A DNA stretch of 64,000 bases, from contig NZ_LT607410.1 in the NCBI RefSeq assembly GCF_900091515.1, forward strand, positions 1,674,001-1,738,000, in the 5' to 3' direction. Position 1 is the first letter of the stretch; each line of letters starts with the position of its first letter. The position numbers and the translations under genes were made by a program. Origin of the DNA: Micromonospora purpureochromogenes (GTDB lineage: Bacteria; Actinomycetota; Actinomycetes; Mycobacteriales; Micromonosporaceae). Of this stretch, positions 15,685-30,121 are shown piece by piece. Under the pieces are notes generated by a model that had not been told where the DNA came from, made no database searches, and worked only from the letters and a program-made list of their open reading frames with translations.

Positions 15685-16638
15685 ATGCGTGCCGCCTATG
15701 CCTCGAGCTTCGACACCGACAATCCGCTCGCCGCGTTGACCGTCGGCGAGCGTCCCGAGCCGACCCACCCGGAGGAAGACTGGGTGACCGTGCAGGTGCG
15801 GGCCAGCTCGCTCAACCACCACGACCTGTGGTCCCTGCGCGGGGTCGGCCTGACCCCCGACCAGCTGCCGATGATCCTGGGCTGTGACGCGGTCGGCACC
15901 GACCCGGACGGCAACGAGGTGGTGATCTACCCGGTGGTGCCCACCCCCGGTGACCCGCGTGGCGTCTCCATCCTCTCCGAGCACTTCGCCGGCACCCTCG
16001 CCGAGCGGGTGGCCGTACCCCGGGTGAACCTGATCCCGCTGCCGACTGGTCTGTCGGCGACCGCCGCGGCCTGCCTGCCGACGGCCTGGCTGACCGCGTG
16101 GCGAATGCTGACCACCAAGGGCCGGATCGACGACGCCGAGTCGGTGCTGGTCCAGGGCGCGGGCGGCGGCGTGGCCACCGCGGCCGTCGCGCTCGCCGTG
16201 GGGCACGGCAAGCGGGTGTACGCGACCAGCCGGGACGCCGGCAAGCGGGAGCGGATCGCCGCCCTCGGGGCGACCGCGCTGGAACCCGGCGCCCGCCTGC
16301 CCGAGCGGGTCGACGTGGTGATCGAGACGGTCGGCGCGGCCACCTTCGACCACTCGCTGAAGTCCGCCGCCCCGCTGGCCCGGATCGTGGTCTCCGGGGC
16401 GACCGCCGGGCACGAGCCGAAGATCAACCTGCGCCGGGTCTTCGCCATGCAGCTGGAGATCCTCGGCACCTCCATGGGTACCCCGGACGAGCTGACCGAC
16501 CTGCTGACCTTCTGCGCCGAGCACGAGGTGCGCCCGGTGGTGGACAGCGTGGTGCCGTTCAGCAAGGTCGAGGACGCCTTCGCCCGCCTGCACTCCGGCG
16601 ACGTCTTCGGCAAGGTCGTCATCGACCACACCGCCTGA
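15685..16638 (+). CDS. Quinone oxidoreductase-like MDR dehydrogenase
   Basis: A 317-residue medium-chain dehydrogenase/reductase. GroES-like N-terminal half with SSLNHHDLWSLRGVGL and ILGCDAVG; nucleotide-binding half with VLVQGAGGGVATAAVALA and YATSRDAGKRERIAALGA. The catalytic-zinc ligands of alcohol dehydrogenases are incomplete, which fits the NADPH:quinone reductase branch. Substrate unknown. ATG 15685 gives the normal family N-terminus. It lies between two related hairpin terminators, so it is a single-gene unit. Confidence 0.87.
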   Translation: MRAAYASSFDTDNPLAALTVGERPEPTHPEEDWVTVQVRASSLNHHDLWSLRGVGLTPDQLPMILGCDAVGTDPDGNEVVIYPVVPTPGDPRGVSILSEHFAGTLAERVAVPRVNLIPLPTGLSATAAACLPTAWLTAWRMLTTKGRIDDAESVLVQGAGGGVATAAVALAVGHGKRVYATSRDAGKRERIAALGATALEPGARLPERVDVVIETVGAATFDHSLKSAAPLARIVVSGATAGHEPKINLRRVFAMQLEILGTSMGTPDELTDLLTFCAEHEVRPVVDSVVPFSKVEDAFARLHSGDVFGKVVIDHTA

Positions 16639-16656
16639 CCCCTCAAGACCCCTGCG

Positions 16657-16710
16657 CTTTCCGAGAAAGAGTGGCCATTCCACGTCGGATGGCCACTCTT
16701 TCCGTGAAAG
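16657..16710. terminator. Intrinsic terminator after the MDR gene
   Basis: GAAAGAGTGGCCAT (16665-16678) pairs perfectly with 16689-16702, with partly paired outer CTTTC/GAAAG. The core is near-identical to the 15552 terminator. Confidence 0.85.
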
Positions 16711-16756
16711 TGCCTCGCCGGCCGCCGGCCGCCGGCCGCCGGCTGGCGGGCGGGGG

Positions 16757-17725
16757 TCAGAGGTGGTCGTCGAGGGTTGCCAGGTTGCCGCGGGCGGCGT
16801 CGGCGGGGAGGCGGTCCCGGGCCGCCGCGTCGCCGTAGAGGGTCCAGCGGAGGAACTCCAGCGTGGTGTCGGCGACCACCCGCAGCGCCGCGCCGTCGCT
16901 GAGCAGGGCCCGGCCGTGGTCGCCCTTCGGCAGGCTCAGCATCGCCTTCGGCCAGGGGACCGCGTCGTACACCGCCTTGCCGGCGGCGTAGTCGACCACC
17001 TCGTCGGCCTCGCCGTGCACGAAGAGCTGCGGCGCGGCGGCCCCGGCGAAGGCGGTGCCGACCCCGAGCGCGGTCCCGGCGAAGACCACCCCGGCGTCGA
17101 GGCGCTCATCCCGGCCGGCGGTGAAGAGGCCGATGGTGGTCACCCCGCCGGCCGAGTGCCCGGCCGCGGCCACCCGGTCGGTGGCCAGCCGGCCGCGCAG
17201 CGGGTCACCGGCCTTGCCGTCCAGCGCGAGCACCTTGTCCAGCGCGTACGAGACGTCGGCGGGCTGGTTGAGCACGTCGAGCACGTTGCCGTCGGCGCCC
17301 CGGCTGGTGTGCGGGAAGGTCGGCGCGGCCACCACGAACCCGGCCCCCGCCCAGCGGGTGAGCAGCTCCGCGTAGTCGTCCGGCCGGCCGTTCAGGCCGT
17401 GGCTGAACATCACCACCGGGAACCGCCCGTCCGCCACGTCCGCACCCCGCTCCGGCACGCCACCGGTCTCGCCCCGGGCTGGGTACCAGAGGGTCACCGG
17501 CAGCGGGCGGTCACCGTCCCGGTTCAGCTTCACCTGGCGTACGCCGACGGCGAAGGCCTGCGCCGGCGCGGTGCCGGCGGGGACCCGCGGCGCCGGGGTG
17601 GTGGCCTTCGGCGGCTGCGGCGGGGCGGCCGGCCGGGCGGTCGGGGCGGGAGCCGCCGAGCAGCCGGCGAGGCCGACGGAGAGCAGTGCGGTGGCGAGCA
17701 GGACCGGGGTGGGGCGACGGGACAT
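16757..17725 (-). CDS. Secreted lipoprotein alpha/beta-hydrolase
   Basis: A 322-residue protein with a lipobox signal peptide (LLSVGLAGC, Cys about residue 22), a Pro/Ala-rich linker, then an alpha/beta-hydrolase domain: VMFSHGLNGRPDDYAEL, nucleophile GHSAGG, and C-terminal LFVHGEADEVVDY and GDHGRA that can supply Asp and His. This resembles PET-hydrolase/PAF-acetylhydrolase-like and dienelactone-hydrolase families; substrate unknown. ATG 17725 places the signal peptide at the N-terminus. It is a tandem paralogue of the next gene upstream (17832-18719). Confidence 0.88.
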   Translation of the reverse strand: MSRRPTPVLLATALLSVGLAGCSAAPAPTARPAAPPQPPKATTPAPRVPAGTAPAQAFAVGVRQVKLNRDGDRPLPVTLWYPARGETGGVPERGADVADGRFPVVMFSHGLNGRPDDYAELLTRWAGAGFVVAAPTFPHTSRGADGNVLDVLNQPADVSYALDKVLALDGKAGDPLRGRLATDRVAAAGHSAGGVTTIGLFTAGRDERLDAGVVFAGTALGVGTAFAGAAAPQLFVHGEADEVVDYAAGKAVYDAVPWPKAMLSLPKGDHGRALLSDGAALRVVADTTLEFLRWTLYGDAAARDRLPADAARGNLATLDDHL

Positions 17726-17831
17726 GAATCCGATTGTGCCCCGGTCACCGGGGTGTCCGGCCACTGTTGGACGTAGTGTGACCTGCGCCGGACCGCCGGT
17801 GGCCGGTGGCCGGGCCGCCAAGCGCCCGCGC

Positions 17832-18719
17832 TCAGGGACGCAGGCGGTCGTCGAGGGCGGTGACGCCGGGCCGGAGGGCGTCGGCCGGCAGGCGTCGGGC
17901 GGCCTCCCGGTCGTCGTAGAGCGTCCAGCGGAGGAAGTCCGTGGTGGTGGCGAGCACCTGGTCGAAGCCGGGGCGGCCCGGGGTCAGGTACTCGCCGTGC
18001 CCCTGCCCGAGCACGCTCAGGAAGGCCGCCGGCGCGCCGGCCCGGTCGTACGCGGCCCGACCGACGCCCAGCGGCACCACCGGGTCGGCGGTGCCGTGTA
18101 CGAAGAGCAGGGGAGCGGACGGCCCGGCGAAGCTGCCGGCCAGCCCGCCGCCGGCGATCACGATTCCGGCGCGGAGCCGGGCCGAGTGTCCCGAGGTGAA
18201 CATGCCGGCGGTGGTGATGCCGCCCGCCGAGTGGCCGGCGGCGGCGACCCGGCCGATGTCCAGGTGCCCGGCGAGCGGGTCCGCCCGGTCCGCGTCGAGC
18301 TGGGCCAGGTGCCGCACCAGCCGCCAACCGTCCGCCGGCTGGTTCCGCACGTCGGCGCGGGTGAACGTCCGGGCCCGCAGGTTGGTGTGCGGGTACGTCG
18401 GCGCGGCCACCACGAAACCCGCCGCCGCCCAGCGGGTGGTGAGCCCGGCGTGCAGCTCGGGCAGGCTCCACAGGCCGTGGCTGTAGATCACCACCGGGAA
18501 CCGCCCCGGGGCGACCCGGCCATCCTCGGCCGGGTACCAGAGCGTCACCGGCAGCGGCCGGGGCCCCGCCGGGTCGATCGTGAGGGTGCGTACCGCGACC
18601 GGGTGGAGCCGGTCCGGCGCGTGCCCGGCCGGCGGCGGCCCACCGACCGCGGCGGTGGCCGGTGCGCAGCCCGCCAGCAGCGCCGTGATCAGCGCGACGA
18701 CCGGCCGCGGCACTCCCAT
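17832..18719 (-). CDS. Secreted alpha/beta-hydrolase, paralogue of the adjacent gene
   Basis: A 295-residue protein with a short lipobox-type signal (ALITALLAGC) and no long Pro linker. The hydrolase core parallels the neighbour: VIYSHGLWSLPELHAGL, GHSAGGITTAGMFTSG, LFVHGTADPVVPL and GQGHGEYLTPG. Both share the phrase FVVAAPTxPHT, so they arose by tandem duplication and then diverged. Probably an outer-face esterase. ATG 18719. The two genes are 106 bp apart on the same strand. Confidence 0.87.
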   Translation of the reverse strand: MGVPRPVVALITALLAGCAPATAAVGGPPPAGHAPDRLHPVAVRTLTIDPAGPRPLPVTLWYPAEDGRVAPGRFPVVIYSHGLWSLPELHAGLTTRWAAAGFVVAAPTYPHTNLRARTFTRADVRNQPADGWRLVRHLAQLDADRADPLAGHLDIGRVAAAGHSAGGITTAGMFTSGHSARLRAGIVIAGGGLAGSFAGPSAPLLFVHGTADPVVPLGVGRAAYDRAGAPAAFLSVLGQGHGEYLTPGRPGFDQVLATTTDFLRWTLYDDREAARRLPADALRPGVTALDDRLRP

Positions 18720-18877
18720 CCCTGCACGGTAGGGGGCCGGCGGCCCACCCCGGCCCCACCGTCCGGACCGGGTGCCGCCCGCCGCCCGGCCGGTTTCCGT
18801 CCACCGCTCGGATCGCAAGCGTCACCCTGGGTTCGGCGGGATCGTGCGGGGTGCGCGGTTTCGCTAGGGTCTCCGGC

Positions 18878-19048
18878 ATGTCTGACGAGTACGTTGACCC
18901 CAGCGGCAACACCGAGCAGTTCCGCGCCTTCGCCCACTCGGAGCCCGCCGCGCCCGTCGAGGTGGCGTCCCGCCTGCCGCTGATCGCCGGCGCGGCCGCG
19001 GTCGCGGTGCTGCTGGTCGCCGTCGCCGCCTGGCTGGCCCTGGGCTGA
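18878..19048 (+). CDS. 56-aa single-pass membrane protein
   Basis: MSDEYVDPSGNTEQFRAFAH begins a polar, acidic N-terminal segment of about 32 residues, followed by one membrane helix (LPLIAGAAAVAVLLVAVAAW) ending at the C-terminus. Tail-anchored or N-out topology is possible. A TAGGGT -10-like hexamer lies about ten bases upstream of the ATG, suggesting a short or absent leader. Family and function not recognised. Confidence 0.65.
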   Translation: MSDEYVDPSGNTEQFRAFAHSEPAAPVEVASRLPLIAGAAAVAVLLVAVAAWLALG

Positions 19049-19070
19049 GCCGGAGCCGGCCCGGTCCCGC

Positions 19071-20188
<1,118 letters not shown>

Positions 20189-20192
<4 letters not shown>

Positions 20193-22255
20193 GACGCCTC
20201 CGCGGCGGCCTGGATGGCGGTGATCGCCACGGTGTTGACGATGTCGGCGACCGTCGCGCCCCGGGACAGGTCGTTGACCGGCCGGCGCAGGCCCTGCATC
20301 ACCGGGCCGACCGCGACCGCGCCCGCCGAGCGCTGCACCGCCTTGTACGTGTTGTTGCCGGTGTTCAGGTCCGGGAAGATGAAGACCGTCGCCCGGCCGG
20401 CCACCGTACTCTGCGGCAGCTTCGTCGCCGCGACCTGCGGATCGATCGCCGCGTCGTACTGGATCGGGCCCTCGACCAGCAGCTCCGGGCGGCGCTCGCG
20501 GACCAGCTTGGTGGCCGCCGCGACCTTCTCCACGTCCGCGCCGGCCCCCGAGTCGCCGGTGGAGTACGACAGCATCGCCACCCGGGGCTCGATGCCGAAC
20601 CGGGCGGCGGTGTCCGCCGACGACATGGCGATGTCGGCGAGCTGGGCGGCGTCCGGGTCGGGGTTGACCGCGCAGTCGCCGTAGACCAGCACCCGGTCGG
20701 CGAGCAGCATGAAGAAGACGCTGGAGGCCACCGAGACCCCGGGCACCGTCCGGATGATCTCGAACGCCGGGCGGATGGTCGCCGCCGTGGTGTGGGTGGC
20801 CCCGGAGACCATGCCGTCGGCGTGCCCGGTGGCCACCATCATCGTCCCGAAGTAGTTGGGCTGCGCCACGATGTCGTGCGCCAGCTCGACCGTGACGCCG
20901 CGGTGGGCGCGCAGCCGCGCGTACTCGACGGCGAACTCGTCGCGCCACCCGCTGGTGACCGGGTCCACGACGTCGGCGCCGGCGACGTCGATGCCCAGCT
21001 CCCGGGTGCGGCGGGTGACGTCGTCCGGGCGGCCGAGCAGGGTCAGGTCGGCCACGCCCCGCCGGAGCAGCACCTCCGCCGCCCGCAGGATGCGCTCCTC
21101 GGCTCCCTCGGGCAGCACCAGCCGGCGGCGGGTGGCCCGGGCCCGGTCGATCAGGTCGTACTCGAACATCAGCGGGGTGACCCGCTCGGACCGGCTGACC
21201 CGCAGCCGGCGGGCCAGGTCGACGGTGTCCACGTTGCCCTCGAACGCGCCGAGCGCCGCCTCCACCTTGCGTGGGTTGGCCGGGCTCGGGCGCCCCTCGA
21301 TCCGGCTGGACGCGGCCACCGTGTCGTAGCTGTCGCTGGTTACCGACAGCACCGCCAGCCCGGTGTTGAGCCCCTCGACCAGCCGCATCGCCCGGGGATC
21401 GGGCTGCTCGCCGAGGGTGAGCACCAGCCCGGCCACCGAGACCTGCCCGGCGACGTGCGCGGCGCTGGCGGCGACCAGCAGGTCCGCCCGGTCGCCCGGG
21501 GTGATCACCAGCGCCCCCTCGGTGAGGTGGTCGAGCAGGGTGGGCACGTGCGCGGCGCCGACCACGTAGTCCAGCACGTCGCGGTCGAGCGCGGCGTCGT
21601 CCCCGGCGAGCAGGGTGGCGCCGAGCGCCGCCGCCACCTCGGCCACCGTCGGCGCCGACACGGTCGGCACCTCCGGGATGGCGTACGCGGGGACGGGCAG
21701 CTCCGGCAGGGTCATCGGCCGGGGCACCCGGTTGGCGATCACCGCCAGCACCGTCGCGCCCAGGTCCTCCAGATCGTGGTACGCCCCACGCGCCGCCGCC
21801 GCGATCGCCTCCGGCTCCTGCCCGAAGCCGTCGATCACCGGCACCACCACGCTGCCGAACTCGGTGGCCAGCCGGGCGTTGAAGGCCAGCTCGCGGGGGC
21901 CCGCGCCGTCGCCGCCGTCGGCGAAGTCGCTGCCCACCACGACCACGGCCGGGCAGCGCCGCTCGACGTCGCGGTAGCGCTCGACGATCCGGGAGATCAG
22001 TTCCTCCCGGCGGCCGTCGGCGACCAGGGCGCTCGCCTCGGCGTAGGTGGCCCCGGTCAGCTCATGCTGCGGCAGGTCCACCCGGTAGCGGTCGATCAGC
22101 AGGGCGAGGATCGGGTCGGCGCCGGTGTCGGCGACCAGCGGCCGGAACGCGCCGATCCGCTCGACCTGTCGGGAGAGGAGTTCCGCGAGGCCGAGGGCGA
22201 TGGTCGACTTCCCCCCGCCGGACCCCACGCTGGTCAGGTAGACGCTGCGGGCCAC
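20189..22255 (-). CDS. pta: Phosphate acetyltransferase, long form with P-loop domain
   Basis: A 688-residue enzyme. The N-terminal dethiobiotin-synthetase-like domain has the P-loop VGSGGGKSTIALGLAEL; a DRTGG-type middle domain follows; the catalytic PTA_PTB domain occupies roughly residues 365-688 (DGMVSGATHTTAATIRPAF, VEGPIQYDAA). This is the long regulatory form. It converts acetyl-CoA + phosphate to acetyl phosphate. Start GTG 22255. Upstream partner of ackA. Confidence 0.96.
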
Positions 22256-22335
22256 GCCCTCACCCTAGAAGATCACGCGCTCCCGCGCCCGGGACCTCCG
22301 GCCCACCCACCCGGGCCGGACGGGTTGGTCCCGGA

Positions 22336-22515
22336 TTACTCGTCGTCCTCGTCGTCGAGCCGGGCCAGGTAGGTGGCGAAGCGTTCGATGGGCGTCTCGA
22401 ACTCGGGGTTCAGGTCGACGAAGTCGCGCAGGCGCTCGGCGAGCCACTCGATGCTGACCTGCTCGTCGGCCCGGCGCTCGACGAGTTCCTCGATGCCACG
22501 GTCGGTGAAGTACAT
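22336..22515 (-). CDS. 59-aa conserved actinobacterial protein (DUF6104-like)
   Basis: ATG 22515 to TAA 22336 encodes MYFTDRGIEELVERRADEQV followed by SIEWLAERLRDFVDLNP and a very acidic tail (ARLDDEDDE). The start pattern and size match the small DUF6104 family of actinobacteria, as I recall it; function unknown. It lies between kgd and pta on the same strand. It uses TAA, uncommon in this window. Confidence 0.8.
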   Translation of the reverse strand: MYFTDRGIEELVERRADEQVSIEWLAERLRDFVDLNPEFETPIERFATYLARLDDEDDE

Positions 22516-22604
22516 CCGTACGTCCTTGTCGGGAGGGCGCCGACGGCACCGGGGCAGCGCCGTCGGCGGACGGCGCTGCCCCGGGTCTCGGCGGTGCGGT
22601 CAGG

Positions 22605-26315
<3,711 letters not shown>

Positions 26316-26567
26316 GGCCGGTAATCGCCTCTTTCACGCGGGTTCGTATGTCACGCGGTCGGCACCCGTGCCCGTTACGGGCGCACGGGAGACGGCTCCC
26401 AGGCTACGCCGTACGAATGCCGCAGGCATTTCCGCCTCCGACGGGTGGCCCGTTTCACAGAAGATGCCAGAAGTTCGGTAAACGCTGCGTGTCGCGTCGA
26501 CTCCTGTTAGGGCCGGCCCCGGTCGGTGACGTCACCGCCACCGCCGGGGCCGTCGCCCGGGTACCGC

Positions 26568-27401
26568 TCAGGCGATGTCGCGGCGCCGCATGATGAGGCT
26601 GCCGGCCGCCGAGGTCACCACGGCGTACGCGATCAGGACCACCGCGCCCACCCACTGCGGCGGGTTGCCCGGCAGTGCGGTGCCGCTGATCATCAGCGAG
26701 GACGCGGTGGACGGCACGATCACCGCCAGCTTGCTGATCCAGTCCTGCTCCAGCCACTGCTGCAGCAGGAAGAAGACCAGGTTCGCCGCGGTCGTGCCGA
26801 CCAGGTAGAGCACCACGGCGGTGATGGTCGCCCCGATCTGGCTGCGGATCAGCACGCCGAAGCCGACGCCGAAGACGCCCCAGAGCACGTACGCCAGCAG
26901 GTTGAGCAGGATGGCGCGGGTGATGTCCCAGTCGCCCAGGTGCGCGTCCCACCCCTTGACCGCGAAGAAGATCAGCGTCGCCGGCACGGTCAGCACGGTG
27001 GTGACCAGCCAGAAGAACGCGCCGATCAGCGCCGCCGCGACCAGCTTGGCGGTGACCACCACCGTCCGGTGCGGGGTGGTGAGGAAGGTGGTCGTCGCGG
27101 TCTGGTGGTAGAACTCGTTCGTCACCACGATGATGCCGAGCAGCAGCACGAAGAGCAGCCCGAAGTACTGCCCTGAGGTGAACAGGTTCGCCGCCTGGTA
27201 GACCTCGTCCGCCGAGGCCAGGACCTGCTCGGCCTGCTCCCGCGGCAGGCCCTCCACGTCCTGCGGGCCGCTGAGGGTGAGGTTCGCGTTGAGCGCGTTG
27301 ACCAGGAACGCCAGGGCCAGGGTGACCAGCGCGCCGAGGCCGAACAGCCACCAGGTGTTGGTCGTACGGATCTTGAGCAGTTCGGCTCGGACCAGGTTCA
27401 T
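26568..27401 (-). CDS. ABC transporter permease (ABC-2 type)
   Basis: A 277-residue protein with about six membrane helices. The start MNLVRAELLKIRTTNTWWLF is typical of ABC-2 permeases that follow a DrrA-like ATPase. A large external loop lies between helices 1 and 2 (residues 40-85), and the C-terminus ends with LIMRRRDIA. Its ATG overlaps the ATPase stop (ATGA). Together they form a two-gene exporter of unknown substrate. Confidence 0.88.
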   Translation of the reverse strand: MNLVRAELLKIRTTNTWWLFGLGALVTLALAFLVNALNANLTLSGPQDVEGLPREQAEQVLASADEVYQAANLFTSGQYFGLLFVLLLGIIVVTNEFYHQTATTTFLTTPHRTVVVTAKLVAAALIGAFFWLVTTVLTVPATLIFFAVKGWDAHLGDWDITRAILLNLLAYVLWGVFGVGFGVLIRSQIGATITAVVLYLVGTTAANLVFFLLQQWLEQDWISKLAVIVPSTASSLMISGTALPGNPPQWVGAVVLIAYAVVTSAAGSLIMRRRDIA

Positions 27402-28336
27402 CGGATGCCCGCCTTCCCGGCCGTCAGCTCCAGGAAGACCCGTTCCAGGTCGGGTCGTTCCGTGGTGAGTTCGTGCAGTTCCACGCCGGCGGCCAGGGCG
27501 ACCCGGCCGACGGTCGGTGCGTCCGCCCCGTCCACCAGCAGGACGCCGTGCTCGTCCGGGGTCACGGTGGCCGACTGCGCCTTCAGCGCGGCGACGAGCT
27601 CGTCGGCCTGCGGGGTGCGTACCCGCACCCGCACGCCCTGGGCCATCGAGCCGATCACCTGCTCGACCGGCCCCTGCCGGACCAGCTGGCCGGCGGCGAT
27701 GATCACCACGTCGTCGGCGAGCAGCTGCATCTCGGAGAGCAGGTGGCTGGAGACCAGCACGGTGCGGCCCTCCTGCGCCAGGCTCTTGAGGAACCCGCGC
27801 ATCCACCGGATGCCCTCCGGGTCCAACCCGTTGGCCGGCTCGTCCAGGATCAGCACCCGCGGGTCACCGAGCATCGCGGCGGCGATGCCGAGCCGCTGCT
27901 TCATGCCCAGCGAGTAGCCCTTGAACTTGCGCCGGGCGGCCGGGGTCAGCCCGACCAGGGCCAGCGCCTCGTCGGCGCGCTGTCGGGGCAGCCCGGCCGC
28001 GGCGCAGATCACCCGCAGGTGGTTGAGGCCGGTGCGGCCCTTGTGCGCGCTGGACGCCTCCAGCACCGCGCCCACGTGCCGCAGCGGGTCGGTCAGGTCG
28101 GCGTAGCGGACACCGTCCACGGTGGCGTCGCCGCTGGTCGGGGTGACCAGGTTCAGCAGCATGCGCAGCGTGGTGGTCTTGCCGGCGCCGTTCGGGCCGA
28201 GGAAGCCGGTCACCCGCCCCGGTTCGACGGTGAAGGACAGGTTGTCCACCGCCCGGACGTTCTTGTAGTGCTTGGTCAGTCCGGACACCACGATCTGGCC
28301 GGTCCCGGCGCTGGGGCTCCACTGCCCGTCGGACAT
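27398..28336 (-). CDS. ABC transporter ATP-binding protein
   Basis: A 312-residue DrrA/CcmA-type ATPase: Walker A GPNGAGKTTTLRML, signature YSLGMKQRLGIAAAML, Walker B VLILDEPANGLDPEG, H-loop SSHLLSEM, plus a C-terminal domain of about 90 residues. A 14-residue polar N-terminal extension precedes the domain. It energises the coupled permease. ATG 28336. Upstream lies the hotdog gene on the same strand, 152 bp away. Confidence 0.93.
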   Translation of the reverse strand: MSDGQWSPSAGTGQIVVSGLTKHYKNVRAVDNLSFTVEPGRVTGFLGPNGAGKTTTLRMLLNLVTPTSGDATVDGVRYADLTDPLRHVGAVLEASSAHKGRTGLNHLRVICAAAGLPRQRADEALALVGLTPAARRKFKGYSLGMKQRLGIAAAMLGDPRVLILDEPANGLDPEGIRWMRGFLKSLAQEGRTVLVSSHLLSEMQLLADDVVIIAAGQLVRQGPVEQVIGSMAQGVRVRVRTPQADELVAALKAQSATVTPDEHGVLLVDGADAPTVGRVALAAGVELHELTTERPDLERVFLELTAGKAGIR

Positions 28337-28488
28337 CGTGCTCCTCCCGTGCGGCGGCGCGTCTCGCGCCGCGGTGTGCGGCGCCGTTGCTCCAGAGCGC
28401 CGGGGCACAGCCTGGCAAGGGCGCGCAACCCGGTCAATCGGGCGCGGTCCGTAGTCCGGGCTCCACCTCACGCAGGAGGCGGTCGTCC

Positions 28489-29160
28489 TCAGGGACGAGA
28501 GGTGGGTTCCGGGGGCAGCGCGATCCAGGTGGCCCGGGCTTGGCCGAGCAGCGCGCCGGTCGGGCCGTACAGGCTGGTGCGCACGATTGCCTTGCGCCCC
28601 TCGCCGCTGACCAGCTCGCCGGTCACCACGCACTCGTCGCCGGGCCGGGGCAGTGCGTCGACGACCGCGGCGACCCGGCCGAGGACGTACGGCCGGCCCG
28701 GGGCGATGACCGCCCAGCCGCCCGGGCAGTCCAGCGCCGCCCAGACCGTGGCGGGCACCACGCGGTCGGGGGCGCGGAACGGCGCGGCGGTCCGGCCGTC
28801 CGGCAGCCGTCCGGGAAAGATCCGCAGCCCGTCCGGGCGGTCCGGGCCGCAGACGTAGCAGCCGGGGAAGGGGTGGTCCCGCAGGCCGGGGTACGCGGCC
28901 GAGGCGGCCGCCGCCGTCGCCGGGTCGACCGGGGCGACCGGCGCGGGCGGGTCGTCGGTCGGGTGGACCTGGGCGACGAGCTGCCCGGCCGGGTCGAGGA
29001 CGTCGCCGTCGGCCAGCGTCAGCGGGGTCTCCAGCGGGGGCGGGCGGCGCAGCGTCACCTCGACCGGCCGGTCGCCCCCGTACGCCTCGGCGAAGACCCC
29101 GGCGCTCCACCCGCCGTTGCCTGATCCGGGCGGCCCGTTGAACCGGGACTCGATGATCAT
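28489..29160 (-). CDS. Hotdog-fold (thioesterase-like) protein
   Basis: A 223-residue protein starting MIIESRFNGPPGSGNGGWSA; GGAGGTG precedes ATG 29160. The segment HPFPGCYVCGPDRPDGLRIF and the double-length organisation suggest a two-hotdog thioesterase-like fold, with a Cys pair (CYVC) typical of this actinobacterial subgroup. No catalytic residue can be assigned with confidence. It is divergent from the OlsB-like gene. Confidence 0.65.
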   Translation of the reverse strand: MIIESRFNGPPGSGNGGWSAGVFAEAYGGDRPVEVTLRRPPPLETPLTLADGDVLDPAGQLVAQVHPTDDPPAPVAPVDPATAAAASAAYPGLRDHPFPGCYVCGPDRPDGLRIFPGRLPDGRTAAPFRAPDRVVPATVWAALDCPGGWAVIAPGRPYVLGRVAAVVDALPRPGDECVVTGELVSGEGRKAIVRTSLYGPTGALLGQARATWIALPPEPTSRP

Positions 29161-29341
29161 CGACGCACCTCCGTCGTGCCCGGCGCCGCTGCCGGGTCCG
29201 CCCGGGCAGCCTGCCACGCCGGCCCGGCGAAAGGTCAGGTGGCCCGGCGTCGGCAATTCGGGGCGGACCGCCGACCGGCGTTCACCGGATCGACATCCTT
29301 CGCCGGGGCGGCCGGCAACCCCGGACACCTACACAGGTCCC

Positions 29342-30121
29342 ATGGCCGTTCTGCACGCCGCTGGCGCACCCCTTACGACCAGCGGATACACCCTGCTCAT
29401 CGCCGACGACCCCACCCAGGTCGCGGCCGCGCAACGCCTGCGCCACGAGGTCTTCGCCACCGAGCTGGGCGCGACCCTGCGCCCCGGCGGGGCCGGGCTG
29501 GACGTCGACGACCTCGACACCCACTGCGACCACCTGATCGTGCGCGAGGAGCGCACCGGCGCGGTGGTCGGCACGTACCGGCTGCTGCCGCCGGGACGCA
29601 CCGACCGCCGGTACGCCGAGAGCGAGTTCGACCTGACCTGCCTGGACCCGCTGCGCGACGTCCTGGTGGAGGCCGGGCGCTCCTGCGTCCACCCCGACCA
29701 CCGCTCGGGTGCCGTGATCAACCTGATGTGGGCGGGCATCACCCGCTACCTGCACCTGCGTGGCTCCCGCTGGCTGGGTGGCTGCGCCTCGGTGCCGGTG
29801 GGCGACGGGGGCCGGTCCGCCGCCGAGGTGTGGGCCCGGGCGCGCGCCCGGCACCTGGCCCCGCCGCTGCTGCGGGTCCGTCCGCTGCGGCCCTGGTTCG
29901 CCGAGCCGGGGGCGGTCGCGCTGGACACCGCCGAGGGCGGCGCCGCCGGGCAGGTGCTGATCCCGCCGCTGCTGCGCGGCTACCTCCGGCTGGGCGCCTG
30001 GGTCGCCGGGGAGCCGGCGTACGACCCGGACTTCGGGGTGGCCGACTTCTACGTGCTCTTCTCCCTGGACCGGATGAACCCGCGCTACCTGCGGCACTTC
30101 CTGGGCGGGGCGCAGGAGTGA
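29342..30121 (+). CDS. OlsB-like N-acyltransferase (GNAT/hemolysin-type)
   Basis: A 259-residue protein with the acyl-homoserine-lactone-synthase-like/OlsB fold: YTLLIADDPTQVAAAQRLRH, VFATELGA, VVGTYRLLPPG and LVEAGRSCVHPDHRSGAVI, the last being the conserved patch of ornithine-ACP N-acyltransferases. The family N-acylates ornithine or a similar amino acid with a 3-hydroxyacyl group. The next gene, an OlsA-like O-acyltransferase, overlaps it by four bases, so the pair could make an ornithine-type lipid. ATG 29342. Confidence 0.75.
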   Translation: MAVLHAAGAPLTTSGYTLLIADDPTQVAAAQRLRHEVFATELGATLRPGGAGLDVDDLDTHCDHLIVREERTGAVVGTYRLLPPGRTDRRYAESEFDLTCLDPLRDVLVEAGRSCVHPDHRSGAVINLMWAGITRYLHLRGSRWLGGCASVPVGDGGRSAAEVWARARARHLAPPLLRVRPLRPWFAEPGAVALDTAEGGAAGQVLIPPLLRGYLRLGAWVAGEPAYDPDFGVADFYVLFSLDRMNPRYLRHFLGGAQE

